A stretch of 64,000 nt of DNA, taken from the NCBI RefSeq assembly GCF_024679245.1, contig NC_090179.1, forward strand, positions 1,151,501-1,215,500, read 5' to 3'. The stretch is from Pseudorasbora parva (lineage: Eukaryota; Chordata; Actinopteri; Cypriniformes; Gobionidae). The stretch's first letter is position 1. Each line of letters starts with the position of its first letter. Below the pieces are notes generated by a model that saw only the letters and a program-made list of their open reading frames with translations, was not told the DNA's origin and did no database searches. This document shows positions 12,209-23,681 of this stretch, piece after piece. The translations under genes were made by a program, and so were the position numbers.

Positions 12209-13541
12209 ATATATTTTTTTAAGATTGAAAAAAACAATTTTAGAAATGTTAGACTACTGCATTTTCGTTTGGAATGAAACTTTGTGTCTGACCTCTCTGT
12301 GCCTTGTTAAACTTGTAACCTCTGAAGTATGTTTCTGTCTGTGAGAATGAAGCTTTTGTCATCTTCTTTTGATGTGTTTCCCAGCGGTGAGGATGATGGA
12401 AGTGAGTGTAACTCCACAGACAGCAGACGCGCGTCTATTCCTGGCTGTAGGCTGATAGCGTGAACACACATATACGCTTCAGACACAGATCGATATTTAA
12501 TAGCAGTGTTGAGATTGTTTTATTGGGGGTTTGATGTGTCAGGTGACAGCAGCACACGCAACTCTTTTGATGAGGTTCAGTTGAGTCCGTCTGGAGACGT
12601 TCAAAAGCTGCACAGATATATTGAGTTATGTGAGGGTCACAAAGTTTGAATGTCTTGAATCTGCCCTGTTGAGATCAGAAAAATATGTGGTAGAAATATG
12701 AGTTTCAGAAACCTTACCGACCCCAAACCTTTGAACTTTAGTTAATGTGCCAGACCTAAAATATATAAAACAATAATAATTTGGAGGGGGGAAAAACAAC
12801 AACAACAAAAAATCTGATGCAGGACTGAAGGATTGAGAGTGTAAAAAAAGTGTAAAGGACAGACTGATGACGAGATAAATGAGTTGAGAAGACATAGTAT
12901 GAAAGGAGGAAAACATTCTGCAAAGGAGGAGGATGTATCTATGAGCTCCAAAGCAAAAGATTGCTTAAGCATTAAAATGTAACCTACTATATTTGCTAGG
13001 ATACTCAGCAAGACATAAAACTCGTCTCAAAATCATTCTCAAAAACTCAAATCATTTTTTTGAGCATTTGTCTGCTTAAGTGCAGGGGGAGCACCGTATA
13101 AGTATCATATCAGTAGTCTCTATGGCATTATTGCACATTTTATGAAAATGCAGGCTGATTAGTAACCTTATCATTGCAGACCCACGTCATGTTTGACTGA
13201 GCGAGATGCAGCTAATGTGACATAACATTTGTGTGTTTGATAGATGTGCTGATGAAGAAGAAAGACTGAAAGATACAAAACCTTACTTCAAAACCTTCAG
13301 TCAATGCAAACCTATAGACAGGAGCAGACTGATGGAATAAGAGAGAGTAAAATAATCAAGATAGTATGCAAATATCCAGTCTTCTTGGCAAAAGCTATTT
13401 TAAATTACTTCACTCACCATTAATCAAATATTTCACCTTTAAAAATAGCAAATGACTTATTTACACACATATTGCATTGCATTGTATGTGATTGGCATTG
13501 TTGAGTAAGCTAGTTTACACCTGTAGAAGTAGACTGTAAAA
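12209..13541. other. Non-coding stretch
   Basis: No gene is recognised. Open frames of up to 96 codons on the minus strand (12626-13011) lack family motifs and sit in AT-rich sequence. I see no clear repeat termini here. Confidence 0.5.
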
Positions 13542-13543
13542 TA

Positions 13544-14973
13544 CAGTCCCTGACAAAAGTCTTGTCGATAATCTATTTTCTAGAAATACCTGATATTAAC
13601 CTGACTTTTAATTAATTAATTGGTGTTAGAAATAGCCCATATGAAAAGCTAAAACCTTCCCAAATGATGTTTAATGCACTGAAATAAATAATTTTCACAG
13701 AAAAAAATGATGAAGTCATCAGGAATAGCTAAGGAAGCAGTCTTGCATGCCTCCCAGAGTTCATCAATATTCTTTGGTTTCGTCTTCCATGTGTCCTCTT
13801 TCATCCTACCCCACATATCCTCAATGATGTCCATGTCTGGTGGCTGGGCTGGCCAATCCTGGAGCATCTTGATCTTCTTCGCCTTGAGTAACTTTGATAT
13901 GGAGATGGAAGTATGCGATGGAGCACCATCTTGCTGCAGAATTTGGCCTCTTTTATGGTTGGGAATATAAGAGGTAGCTAAAATTTCTTGGTATTTTAGA
14001 CTATTGATGTTGCTTTCCACCCTGCAGATCTCTCGCACACCCCCATACTGGATGTAACCCCAGACCATGATTTTTCCGCCACCAAACTTCACTGTTTTCT
14101 GGGTGAATCTCTGATCCATTCTGGCTCCAGTAGGTCTCCTGCAATATTTGCGGCGACTGTGGTGTAATTCAACAGAAGATTCATTTGAAAAATCCACCTT
14201 CTGCCACTTTTCCAGCGTCCATCCTTTTAGCAGACTGTGGGCCTTGGCAAATGCCACACGGTTTTTCAATTGTCTTTTGTTTAGTGCTGGCTTCTGGGCA
14301 CTGATTCGACCATGGAGGCCATTTCGAGACAGAATCCGACAAACTGTTCTGGTTGACACAGGGACTTCAGGTGACCAGGTCTCGTGGAGCTCTGCTGCAG
14401 TGGAAAATGGGCTGGCCTTGGATTTTCAAGCCAACAAACGGTCCTCTCGAGCAGTTGTCTTGTGGGGTCTGCCTGACCTGGGCTTGTCAAAAACATCTCC
14501 AGTCTCTTCAAATCTTTTTTTTATCCTCTATACTTAACGCTGAGACACATTGAAGGTGTCTGCCACATCAGCAGTCGATCTGGTCTTCAGCCTCATGATA
14601 ATCAAAACTTTAGTCTCAGGGTGAATCGTAGGCATGTTTGCAAAGGTCTAGTTGCAGTTGATGTGAAGGTCTTGCGTACTGGGGTTCTTTTTATACACAC
14701 TTGAGACCTAATTGATCCATTATTAGTCACAGGTGAAGCTCATATGACAAGGTGACAACACTTATGTCTTTGCAAAAATTGACTCAATGGGCTTTACCAA
14801 GCTGTGAATATTAGAATACTTTTTGAAAGTTTAGTTTTTCACTGAAACATTATCACAAAAGCTGGTGGGATTAAAATGAGCCATTTCTTGTAAAAAAATC
14901 TTGATTAGAAATATATTTCAGCGGCACTTTAGGTCAATTTGTACACAAGCGACAAGACTTTTGTCAGGGACTG
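13544..14973 (-). mobile_element. Tc1/mariner transposon, full length but inactive
   Basis: Both ends carry a 24-bp perfect terminal inverted repeat beginning CAGTCCCTGACAAAAGTC. TA dinucleotides flank it (13542-13543 and 14974-14975), the expected mariner target duplication. The total length of 1430 bp fits a single-gene Tc1-like element. The transposase runs on the minus strand and is broken. The perfect inverted repeats suggest insertion was fairly recent relative to the coding decay, or that the copy was mobilised by a transposase supplied elsewhere. Confidence 0.93.
13649..14635 (-). pseudogene. Tc1-like transposase pseudogene (DD35E spacing)
   Basis: A DDE transposase of the IS630-Tc1-mariner superfamily. 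The start at 14635 opens MPTIHPETKVLIIMRLK (helix-turn-helix region) but hits a stop after 33 codons. A frameshift in the 14360-14530 region separates this from the long frame 13649-14359 (236 codons). That frame holds the rest of the DNA-binding part (VCRILSRNGLHGR), GGGKIMVWG, the second catalytic Asp in LQQDGAPSH and the Glu in MDIIEDMWG. The first catalytic Asp, expected in FSDES, reads FSNES, an Asp-to-Asn change at codon 59 of the long frame. Thirty-five residues lie between the second Asp and the Glu. Stop, frameshift and lost Asp each inactivate it. Confidence 0.9.
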
Positions 14974-14975
14974 TA

Positions 14976-15645
14976 GTTCTCTACACACATATCAGCACAA
15001 ATGCAAGCATCTGTATTTCTAAAAAGCACATAAGCAGACATATTAAGGAGGAGTGCAACAGCCCCAAAACAGATGCGCTGGGGCATTTTACGCCACTAAA
15101 TGGCAGTGAAAAAACATCCAAATCTAAGGGAAGATATACACGATTATGTAAATCAGGACATACACCTCAGCGATGGCCATCATACTGTGCAGAATACATT
15201 CAATGACACTTTACATTACATTCACACTATGACTTGTGTTTTCATCTAATAAGGACGCCTAATGTAGGACCTGCTCAACCATTGTTGGTTTCTGTAGCAA
15301 TCTAAAGCAGCATTTCCATTGTGATTTGTCCACATTAATTTCGGCGCCCCTTTAATCAATTCCTTTCATGTCCTGAGCTCTTTATTCATGAAGCATCATG
15401 GGAAGAATCTGAAGCAGTTCTGAGATCTATAATCAATGAGCAGACACGCCATGAACAACAGATCAATTCGCCAAGGTTTTCAACATCTCCAGAAAGCTCT
15501 CTTCTGAACAAATATGGAGTTACAACATTTTTACATTCACAATCTTATTATTTTGCTTTGGTTTCTTTAGAGGTTTTAGGGGTGTGTGTTCAGACACAGT
15601 TTGTCAGAGAGAGAAACCTGTTGGCTTGTGTGTTTCTGCTTTCTT
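14976..15645. other. Non-coding stretch
   Basis: No coding motif or repeat terminus is recognised between the Tc1-like element and the next transposon. Confidence 0.5.
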
Positions 15646-16235
15646 TGGGCCTCATTCATGAAACAAACGTATGACAGAAAACAGGATGTTAGTTTGTTTC
15701 CACTCAAAGCTTGGCATTTATCAATATGGACATGAGCAGTGGCTGTGATCAGATCTGGAGTCGGGTCTCAGCTTGTGATTTTTTGAGTTAGCATGAACTT
15801 GCATGCAGCATAGTGTGTAAAGTACAAAGCCTTGTTTACATAATAATAATAGTTTAGCAATCTAATGTTTCATGGCAAATTTGGAAGCATATTTGTATTC
15901 TTACTGAATTAGAGCGGTGAGCCCAATGCAGTTTAATTTTCACTTTAAATAAAAAGACGAGGACGAGGCTCTAAACCCTGAATTTTTAGAGGCGTGATAT
16001 TAAAATGATGATTGTTTTCAGACATTTATCAATGTACAATCAGAGGTGGACAGTAGTGGAGTATTTTTACTTTCTACTCAAGTACATTTTTCAAGCATAT
16101 ACTTTATCAGTGTTTTTCTTTGGAAAACTTTTACTTCACTACATTCAAAAGCATAATGTCATACTTTTTAGTACTCTACAGTTTATAAATAAAAGTTGTT
16201 GTTTTTTTACCTTCTGAAGAAACAAACACACCTTC

Positions 16236-16561
16236 TGTCACGTACAGATAAGAGAACAGAGAGGAAAATAGTGCGAGGATAATGTGCAGATGCAGATAAA
16301 TGAAGATTTATTAACAAAAAATAAAACATAAACACAAAACTAAACCCACAAGGGGGCAAAACACATAAACTAGAAATAACAGAACACAACTTAAACATAC
16401 CAGAAAGGAATCACAGGAAAGACGGGAGACGCAGACATTGCAACAATCTGAAACAGACTGACAAACACCAATGACAGTGACAGAAGCACAAATGGCCATA
16501 CTGACAAAACCCACATGTGCACACAAGACAGGACAGGCATGTGACATTACCCCCTCCTTAA
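16236..16561 (-). mobile_element. LTR-like segment with adjacent polypurine tract
   Basis: On the minus strand a roughly 311-bp segment (16546 to 16236) begins TGTCACATGCC and ends GTACGTGACA, i.e. TG...CA with short inverted ends. Just upstream of it on that strand (16561-16547) is AAGGAGGGGGTAAT, a good polypurine tract. That arrangement is the 3' LTR end of a Gypsy-like retrotransposon. The next sequence inward is the 15-bp minisatellite instead of retroviral-type genes, and no second LTR is found. LTR identity is inferred from structure only. Confidence 0.5.
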
Positions 16562-17065
16562 GGAGCGGCTAGCAGATGCTCCACTAGGGACGGGAGGGAC
16601 AGACCAGGGAGGGGCAGACCAGGGCCGGACGGACCAGGGAGGGATGGACCAGGGAGGGACGGACCAGGGAGGGATGGACCAGGGAGGGATGGATCAGGGA
16701 GGGGCGGACCAGGGAGGGGCAGACCAGGGCCGGACGGACCAGGGAGGGATGGACCAGGGAGGGACGGACCAGGGAGGGATGGACCAGGGAGGGATGGACC
16801 AGGGAGGGACGGATCAGGGAGGGGCGGACCAGGGAGGGGCAGACCAGGGCCGGACGGACCAGGGAGGGGCAGACCAGGGCAGGACGGACCAGGGAGGGGC
16901 AGACCAGGGCGGCACGAGAGGGACAGACCAGGGCGGCATGGGAGGGACGGACTAGGGGGGCACGGAAGGGACAGACCAGTGGGGCACGGGAGATACAGAC
17001 TAGGGGGGCACGGGAGAGACAGACCAGGGGGGCACGGGAGGGACAGACCGGGGGGCACGGGAGGG
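16558..17065. repeat. 15-bp GC-rich minisatellite
   Basis: Tandem units of AGGGAGGGACGGACC with variants (GGATGGACC, GGGCAGACC, GCCGGACGG) are arranged in higher-order blocks that repeat about every 120 bp. After 16910 the units become longer and read AGGGACAGACCAGGGGGGCACGGG. Frames on both strands stay open because the period is a multiple of three; the resulting proteins are monotonous (DQGGT or SLPGP) and not credible genes. Confidence 0.93.
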
Positions 17066-17071
17066 ACCGAC

Positions 17072-18862
17072 CATTGTCCCTAACTCTACCCCTAACTCTA
17101 CCCTTAAACCGACCACCACACTTGTCCCTAACTCTACCCTTAAACTGACCCACACCACCACACCTGTCCCTAACTCTACCCTTAAACTGACCCATATCAC
17201 CACACCTGTACCTAACTCTACCCTTAAACTGACCCACACCACCACACCTGTCCCTAACTTTACCCTTAAACTGACCCACACCACCACACCTGTCCCTAAC
17301 TCTACCCTTAAACTGACCCACACCACCACACCTGTCCCTAACTCTACCCTTAAACTGACCCATATCACCACACCTGTCCCTAACTCTACCCTTAAACTGA
17401 CCCATATCACCACACCTGTCCCTAACTCTACCCTTAAACTGACCCACACCACCACGCCTGTCCCTAACTCTACCCTTAAACTGACCCACACCACCACGCC
17501 TGTCCCTAACTCTACCCTTAAACTGACCCACACCACCACACCTGTCCCTAACTCTACCCTTAAACTGACCCACACCACCACACCTGTCCTTAACTCTACC
17601 CTTAAACTGACCCACACCACCACACCTGTCCCTAACTCTACCCTTAAACTGACCCATATCACCACACCTGTCCCTAACTCTACCCTTAAACTGACCCATA
17701 TCACCACACCTGTCCCTAACTCTACCCTTAAACTGACCCACACCACCACGCCTGTCCCTAACTCTACCCTTAAACTGACCCACACCACCACACCTGTCCC
17801 TAACTCTACCCTTAAACTGACCCACACCACCACACCTGTCCTTAACCCTACCCTTAAACTGACCCACACCACCACACCTGTCCCTATCTCTACCCTTAAA
17901 GTGACCCACACCACCACACCTGACCCTAACTCTACCCTTAAACTGACCCACACCACCACATCTGTCCCTAACTCTACCCTTAAACTGACCCACACCACCA
18001 CACCTGTCCCTAACTCTACCCTTAAACTGACCCACACCACCACACCTGTCCCTAACTCTACCCTTAAACTGACCCACACCACCACACCTGTGCCTAACTC
18101 TACCCTTAAACTGAACCACACACCACACCTGTCCCTAACGTTACCCTTAAACTGACCCACACCAACACACCTGACCCTAACTCTACCCTTAATCTGACCC
18201 ACACCACCACACCTGTCCCTAACTCTACCCTTAAACTGACCCACACCACCACATCTGTCCCTAACTCTACCCTTAAACTGACCCACACCACCACACCTGT
18301 CCCTAACTCTACCCTTAAACTGACCCACACCACCACACCTGTCCCTAACTCTACCCTTAAACTGACCCACACCACCACACCTGTCCCTAACTCTACCCTT
18401 AAACTGACCCACACCACCACACTTGACCCTAACTCTACCCATAAACTGACACACACCACCACACCTGTCTCTAACTCTACCCTTAAACTGACCCACACCA
18501 CCACACCTGTCCCTAACTCTACCCTTAAACTCACCCACACCACCACACCTGTCCCTAACTCTACCCTTAAACCGACCCACACCACCACACCTGTACCTAA
18601 CTCTACCCTTAAACTGACCCACACCACCACACCTGTCCCTAACTTTACCCTTAAACTGACCCACACCACCACACCTGCCCCTAACTCTACCCTTAAACTG
18701 ACCCACACCACCACACCTGACCCTAACTCTACCCTTAAACTGACGCACACCACCACACCTGTCCCTAACTCTACCCTTAAACTGACCCACACCACCAAAC
18801 CTGTCCCTAACTCTACCCTTAAACTGACCCACAGCACCACACCTGTCCCTAACTCTACCCGT
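17072..18862. repeat. 42-bp minisatellite
   Basis: About 42 direct copies of a 42-bp unit: CCCTAACTCTACCCTTAAAC, then TGACCCACACCACCACACCTGT. Variation is mostly single substitutions, such as CATATCACC for CACACCACC in paired units. It abuts the 15-bp array. Two long overlapping minus-strand frames of 514 and 636 codons are explained by the period being 14 codons. The word CCCTAAC is telomere-like but the unit is not a telomere repeat. Confidence 0.95.
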
Positions 18863-19162
18863 ATCCCACCTCAATATCAGCAAAGGTGTTTGGCAATACA
18901 ATTTGAACACAGTAAGTACATTGTACTTATTTTTTTATGTAAGTTCACAGTACTCAAGGACACCTAAAATAAAGTGGGGCTGATATACTTGTAAAATAAA
19001 ATTACTTGGAAAGTAAAAAATACTCCACTACTGTCCGCCTCTGCATACGTTCATTCATGTGATGGAATTGGCGCTGTACCACCGTTTCATGAATCACACG
19101 TGAACCCCGTCGTAAGATGATTTCTGCACTCGTTTCTACGTTAAATTGATAAATGAGGCCCA

Positions 19163-20301
19163 CTATGTTTATTTGTCATTCACTGACAAGGAGAGCCGCC
19201 AACACATATCAGCAGGACCTGATATATTCATAGGTCTCCTAGACAGAGGTCATTCTTCCTGGGGCCAGTGGCATAGAGGACAAGATTGCAGGGGCCTGGG
19301 GAGCCCAAAATTGCTGCAGAGGAGGTTTGAAATGGCAGTGATTTCAGCCAAAGGATTTCAGAAATTGCCATTTGACAAGGCTAATACAAGGATCTGATGT
19401 CTGGCTGAAGAATACCCTGACTAATGCAGTGTATTAAGGTGCACAAGGAACACAGCTGGTTCTGTATTTCACTACTACTTGCTTATTCCTGCCTATATAG
19501 CCGCATTTATCCACCACAGCAGTGTCAGCCATCCTCATTCTGTGTTACTGCTGGAACCCGAGTCATCTAAGTGAGCTTTTTTCACACCGTAATAGAGAAC
19601 AGATTCAGTCTCAGAGCTGCTCTTTCCCAGCATGCTCTGGTCCCTCTGTGTGGAGTCTGGTCTGAACGATAATGGTGTTCTGTTATTATGCATTCACATC
19701 TTGGCCTCAGGGAGGATGGGACAGAAATGGCCCAGTGAAGCAGCTTGAGCGTCAAGGTTAGGAGGAGCATCAGGAGAACTGTGTCTGATTGACACATGGA
19801 CACTCAAGGACACTAAACCAGTGCTGATTGCTTTAATAATCGTACACTAGAAGCACAGCATCCCTTATTTCACAAGCTCTGTGCTTAGCATATGAATTTC
19901 CATAAAACCCCATAAAAGGATTAGTTCACTTCAAAATGAAAATGTCCTGATCATTTCCTCACCCCCATTTCATCCAAGATGTTCATTTCTTTCTTTTTTT
20001 AGACGAAAAGAAATGACGTTTTTTGATAACATTCCAGGATTTTTCTCCACATAATGGAGTTCAATGGGAGCCAACGGTTGAAGGTCCAAATCAATGCAGT
20101 TTCAGAGGAAGAGCTTCAGAGGCTCTGATGATCCCAGAGGAATAGGGGCTGATCTAGAGAAGCGATTGGTCATTTTCAAAAACAAATTAAAATTACTTTT
20201 AACCTAAATTGCTAATCTTGCGCTGCACAACATATTGCGTAATCGCGTCGAAAAGATCTGATTTGAACTTTGCACAGATTAATGTTGATGTGAGAACATT
20301 A
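19163..20301. other. Non-coding stretch with one interspersed-repeat copy
   Basis: No gene is recognised. The part at about 19915-20075 is a dispersed repeat (listed separately). The rest shows no coding motifs or TIRs that I can recognise. Confidence 0.5.
19915..20075. repeat. Interspersed repeat, same family as window end
   Basis: The words TTAGTTCACTTCAAAATG, CATCCAAGATGTTCAT, CATTCCAGGATTTTT and CTCCACATAATGGA recur in the same order at 63863-64000. This shows that a dispersed family has two copies here. The TTAGTTCAC start is shared with a large cyprinid non-autonomous element family as I remember it. Confidence 0.7.
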
Positions 20302-20599
20302 TGGGCTGCATCTGAAATCGCATACTTACCTATCAAATATTAGGCAAAAGTACCCGGATGATCTACTTCTTCTGAGATTCTGAAGTGTGTATATGATGGG
20401 CACTTTACTATTCCTTGAGGCCACAGGAGAGGGTTTATGAATGACAGTAAAGCGATGCAACTGACGCTGGTATAGGTCATTTGACAGTAAGAGCCTTGCG
20501 AATATAGTACTTCCAGATTACATTCATACTACACACTCATACTCACTATAAAATCGAATTAGTTAGACCTACTCTATAAACATGTGTAACTCTTACTGT

Positions 20600-20690
20600 T
20601 CTATGCAGAACTCGAACCCATCTCCGCTGGCATGAGAGTCTAATGCTTTAACAAGGAGGCTAAAGGCTGCAACTGCTAGCGTCAGTCACT
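20600..20690 (-). repeat. tRNA-like SINE head
   Basis: On the minus strand the sequence reads TTAGCCTCCTTGTTAAAGC, then GGAGATGGGTTCGAGTTC. These resemble the A and B boxes of an RNA polymerase III internal promoter in a tRNA-derived SINE. There is no intact cloverleaf, CCA end or anticodon arm that would make it a tRNA gene. Confidence 0.5.
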
Positions 20691-21649
20691 AGAGCAGGGG
20701 TCTCCAACACGTCGCTTGCGAGCTACCAGTAGCTCGTGGCCTGATTGGAGGTAGCTCGCCAAGACGTACTTTGCATCTAATCAGAGTGAACTAATTTAGA
20801 CTGACTGACTTACTTATGAACAAATGTAAATGTAAACATGCAAATGTAGAGTTGTCACAAGTACAGGTAGACTATTTTTGTACTATGTAAGTAGTGACAT
20901 AAAAAAAAAAAAAAAAAGACGATACCAGCATTTCTGTTGCCGGTAGTAGCCGACTCCCGAATATATTCGGTACACGCATCTTTCGTGTTAATCCAAGCAC
21001 AGGGCTCCAAACTGTAGCTGAATATATACTAGTGTCTGTGAATATTAAACTGCAAATTACTATTTAAATATTACTCCTGCAAATTCTGCGTCAGTTTGAA
21101 TAACGGGCACAGATGCAAGCTCACACACACACTCGCGTGTCTCTGCCGTGTGCCACTATGAGGACACACGGACGCATAAACTGTCACTTCATGAGAATTA
21201 AACGTTTCGTTTAAGAAAGCTGTCATATGAACACAGAAAGTTTAGTTTAACCTGGAGAAATTCACAGGCTGCTATTGCAGCCCATACAGTAGATTTAACT
21301 ACATCTCTATGTAATAATAATACGTCTCTACTAATAATAATAATTATGCCTAGATGGTTCCTTATTTTTCACTTGATATTTTATGTATAAACAATGATTA
21401 CTTTTTAAACAGCATACAGTCTTTAAATGTTTATATAAGATTTACTTATATCGATGAATAATTATCATTGTAAATAATAAATGTATTGCATTTAATTGAT
21501 TTCAGAAAAATAGTTAAATAAAAATAAATAAATAAATAAATAAAACATTTTGCTGTGGTACACCCATTGGCCGTTACCAATCATGGCCCCCTAATAATCC
21601 CCATCCACTGAATTGGCTCTATCCACCTCTCTCCTCTCCACCTATCGCT

Positions 21650-21745
21650 GGTGTGTTGTGAGTGCACTGGCGCCGTTGTACTGTGGCTGCCGGCACTTCA
21701 TCCAAGTGGAGCTGAGGAGAGACCCCTGACATGAGTGTAAAGCAA
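21650..21745 (+). repeat. Retroposon 3' tail fragment
   Basis: The stretch with GTGAGTGCACTGGCG, GTGGCTGCCGGCAC, TTCATCCAAGTGGA and GAGTGTAAAGC matches, from memory, a LINE/SINE 3' tail that is very common in cyprinids and normally ends in TGTAAAGCGCTTTG. Only the tail is present and no coding part is attached. Confidence 0.45.
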
Positions 21746-21780
21746 TTTTGGTGAACAGTAGTACATGTTTCATATCCATA

Positions 21781-22170
21781 TCACCATAATGGTGACTTCA
21801 AATTAAATCATTTTAGCGAAATCCACATCAATTTATGAAGTCATCTTATGTGATGTTCTCTCAAATTATTCAGCTGTATTGACAATTTAACACTCAAGAT
21901 GACTTTGGGAAAGGAGTGAATCCATCTAGAGAAAGATAATGGCAGAGGTGGAGGACAGGAGGGAAAGGTCTATTAAGAACTGCTCTGCCTCAAAAACTCC
22001 CCACCTTTTTTTTTTTGTTTTTTTGCTTGACAAAATGGCACTCAAACCAATCAATTAGTCTTAACTTGGGTTTTCTAAACAAGGCATAGTGTGAATAGTA
22101 CAGATTACTAGATTTTTGCAATTAAGTTCAGACATTAAGTCCAGTTGACTAAAAAATGTCAGTTAGAACC
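21781..22170 (+). repeat. Dispersed repeat R1, copy 1
   Basis: This region is about 85 percent alike, by eye, to 42620-42960: CATAATGGTGACTTCA, TTCAGCTGTATTGACAAT, AAGATGACTTTGGGAAA, GAGGACAGGAGGGAAA and CAGATTACTAGATTT occur in the same order. A reverse-oriented part occurs at 41205-41360. No coding capacity is seen. Confidence 0.75.
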
Positions 22171-22264
22171 ACGGTTGAAGCACACTTTTTTAGCTGTAGC
22201 AAAGTAATTATTTATTCAAAATAAGTACTTACTCAAGAGAGTATGTGATTTCAGACGCAGCCCA

Positions 22265-22877
22265 TGAGTGCTATTTTAATTTAAGAAAGTATCTGGTTGA
22301 TCATTTAGCTGCCAGCAATAGACTAGTTTGAAATGTGAAAACTTTTGGGAAAGTTGCATTGGGAAACAAGAAAAAATCTATCAGGAAGAGCTAAAGTGAT
22401 TTGTTGTTGACAAATGTAAGAACAAAAGTCTCTGTAACTCTTTATTTCTATGCGTTTAACAGATGCTTTTATCAAAAGTGACTTACAAAAGAAGAACAAA
22501 GCATTCATCAAAGAGCCAGCAATCGTTGTACTACACAATGCCAGGTTTATCTGACAACTAGATTAAGAAATCAGATAGAAAAGAGAAGAACTTGTGTATT
22601 CTGACAGGAGGGGTCTGATTTTCCTGATGTTGGAGAGTGCAGATCTGCATGACTGGTCTGTTGTTGAGATATGGGTGGAAAATCTCAGCTGGTTGTCAAA
22701 CACTTGCTGTCCTGGTTAGTGTTAGTGCTGTGGAGCCCAGTTGCACTATGATGTTGTGGTCACTTGATGGGTTTTCAGGGATTATAAGGAGCTCTGCCTT
22801 CTCAAGGCTGAGCTGCAGATGATGCTCCTTATTTCAAATGGTCGTGGGTTGTAAAAGGGGTTGCACCTCGTCTCTTA
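22265..22877. other. Non-coding stretch with a SINE tail
   Basis: No gene is seen. At about 22440-22485 a minus-strand SINE tail is recognisable (ACAGATGCTTTTATC, then AAAGTGACTTACAAAAG). The rest is unassigned. Confidence 0.5.
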
Positions 22878-23681
22878 AGCCTAGTTCACACTGCCCGATT
22901 TTTGCCTCGATTTTGAGTCGCCGACAGGTTTTGCAAAATCACCGACAAATGCCCGAGATCTCAGGCATATCGGTGCTCGTGCATGTGAGTGACAATCAGG
23001 CAGTGTGAATGATCAAAGACGCGATCGGAGAGAATCGCCGACGCCGGTGAGATATTTGGCATGCTAAATATCTGGACCTGTCGGCGATTGAAACTCCAGC
23101 TGTGTGAACTGCGTTCTGACTGAAAATTACATGGTCGATGACCGACAGCCAATGAATACATACAGGGCAGCAGGAGGTTCAGGGAGGAGTTATAGAGCAG
23201 AAAATCAGTATTTTAATAGATATATTTACAATTCTATCAAACAGAAACATTTGCACATCCAGCCACAGCAGCAGCACATTACAAAATTGTTTATTTACCT
23301 CAAACTGTCTTTGCAGAACACAATCCTGGCTCCCTCTGTCTCTACAACAATTTCTTCCACCATAATCTTTTTTCTTTTTCTCCACAAATCAGCGCACATA
23401 CAATTTGAAGCAAACTTTGTGCAGTTTATCATTTTGATTAACAATTCAAAGTCTCGCGCGAGAACTGCGGTCTGTCGCACGTGTGATCTTGCGATGTTTA
23501 CTCGTCACATCGCACGTGTGTTTGGGAAACGTAGTTTGCACACCGGAGAGAGAGAGAGTTGTCGGCGATTCTTCCTCTTGTTCAGTCATGCAGTGTGAAC
23601 TCCTCTGTCGTCAAACCATCGGTCAGTGTGAACACAGCAGTGACTGAATGATACCCCAGATAGTCATGCAGTGTGAATAGC
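22878..23681. mobile_element. Harbinger-like MITE, right end truncated
   Basis: It begins AGCCTAGTTCACACTGCC directly after TTA (22875-22877) and is homologous along its length to the complete copy at 39532-40398, about 90 percent by eye. The last 50 bases or so and the right inverted repeat are missing: similarity stops after GCAGTGTGAATAG near 23675. A 164-codon frame at 23104-23598 is not preserved in the sister copy and is not considered coding. Confidence 0.8.

Larger units (their letters stand above)
16041..19043. mobile_element. Inner TIR element (CAGAGGTGGACAGTA ends) holding the 15/42-bp arrays
   Basis: The left terminus CAGAGGTGGACAGTAGTG and the reverse complement of the right terminus, CAGAGGCGGACAGTAGTG, match over about 29 bp with one or two differences. 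CAGAGGTGG ends and ACTCAAGTAC subterminal words are typical of abundant fish hAT-like MITEs. Normal copies are only a few hundred bases; this one is 3 kb because it contains an LTR-like fragment and two minisatellites. An 8-bp target duplication is not evident. Confidence 0.75.
15646..19162. mobile_element. Outer TIR element with TGGGCCTCAT termini
   Basis: The left end reads TGGGCCTCATTCATGAAAC. The right end reads GATAAATGAGGCCCA, giving inverted termini of about 14 bp, with further match in the subterminal TTCATGAA...CGTAT words. This terminus is a common fish non-autonomous DNA element type as I recall it. Its middle is occupied by a second TIR element at 16041-19043. No transposase is seen. 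The target duplication is not clear, so the exact outer boundary is uncertain by a few bases. Confidence 0.65.
20302..22264. mobile_element. TIR element with GGGCTGCATCTGAAATCGC termini, containing other repeats
   Basis: The left end reads TGGGCTGCATCTGAAATCG. The reverse complement of the right end reads TGGGCTGCGTCTGAAATCA, continuing CATACT on both sides, so inverted repeats extend about 25 bp. No transposase is present. The 2-kb interior carries a tRNA-like SINE piece, a hAT-like terminus at 20694, a retroposon tail near 21650-21740 and a copy of a repeat also found at 42620-42960. This points to a layered insertion history. Confidence 0.7.

Noticed and set aside
17072..18862. Interstitial telomere array
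   Set aside because: CCCTAAC occurs once per 42-bp unit rather than as contiguous hexamers, so it is not a telomere fusion remnant.
16584..18910. Minus-strand frames of 514 and 636 codons
   Set aside because: Both are open only because the 42-bp and 15-bp periods are multiples of three. They overlap in different frames and carry monotonous repeats.
20600..20690. Possible tRNA gene
   Set aside because: Only A- and B-box-like words are present. There is no foldable cloverleaf, so it is treated as a SINE head.
23104..23598. 164-codon + frame inside the truncated Harbinger-like MITE
   Set aside because: The sister copy at 39532-40398 interrupts the frame and no domain is recognisable.
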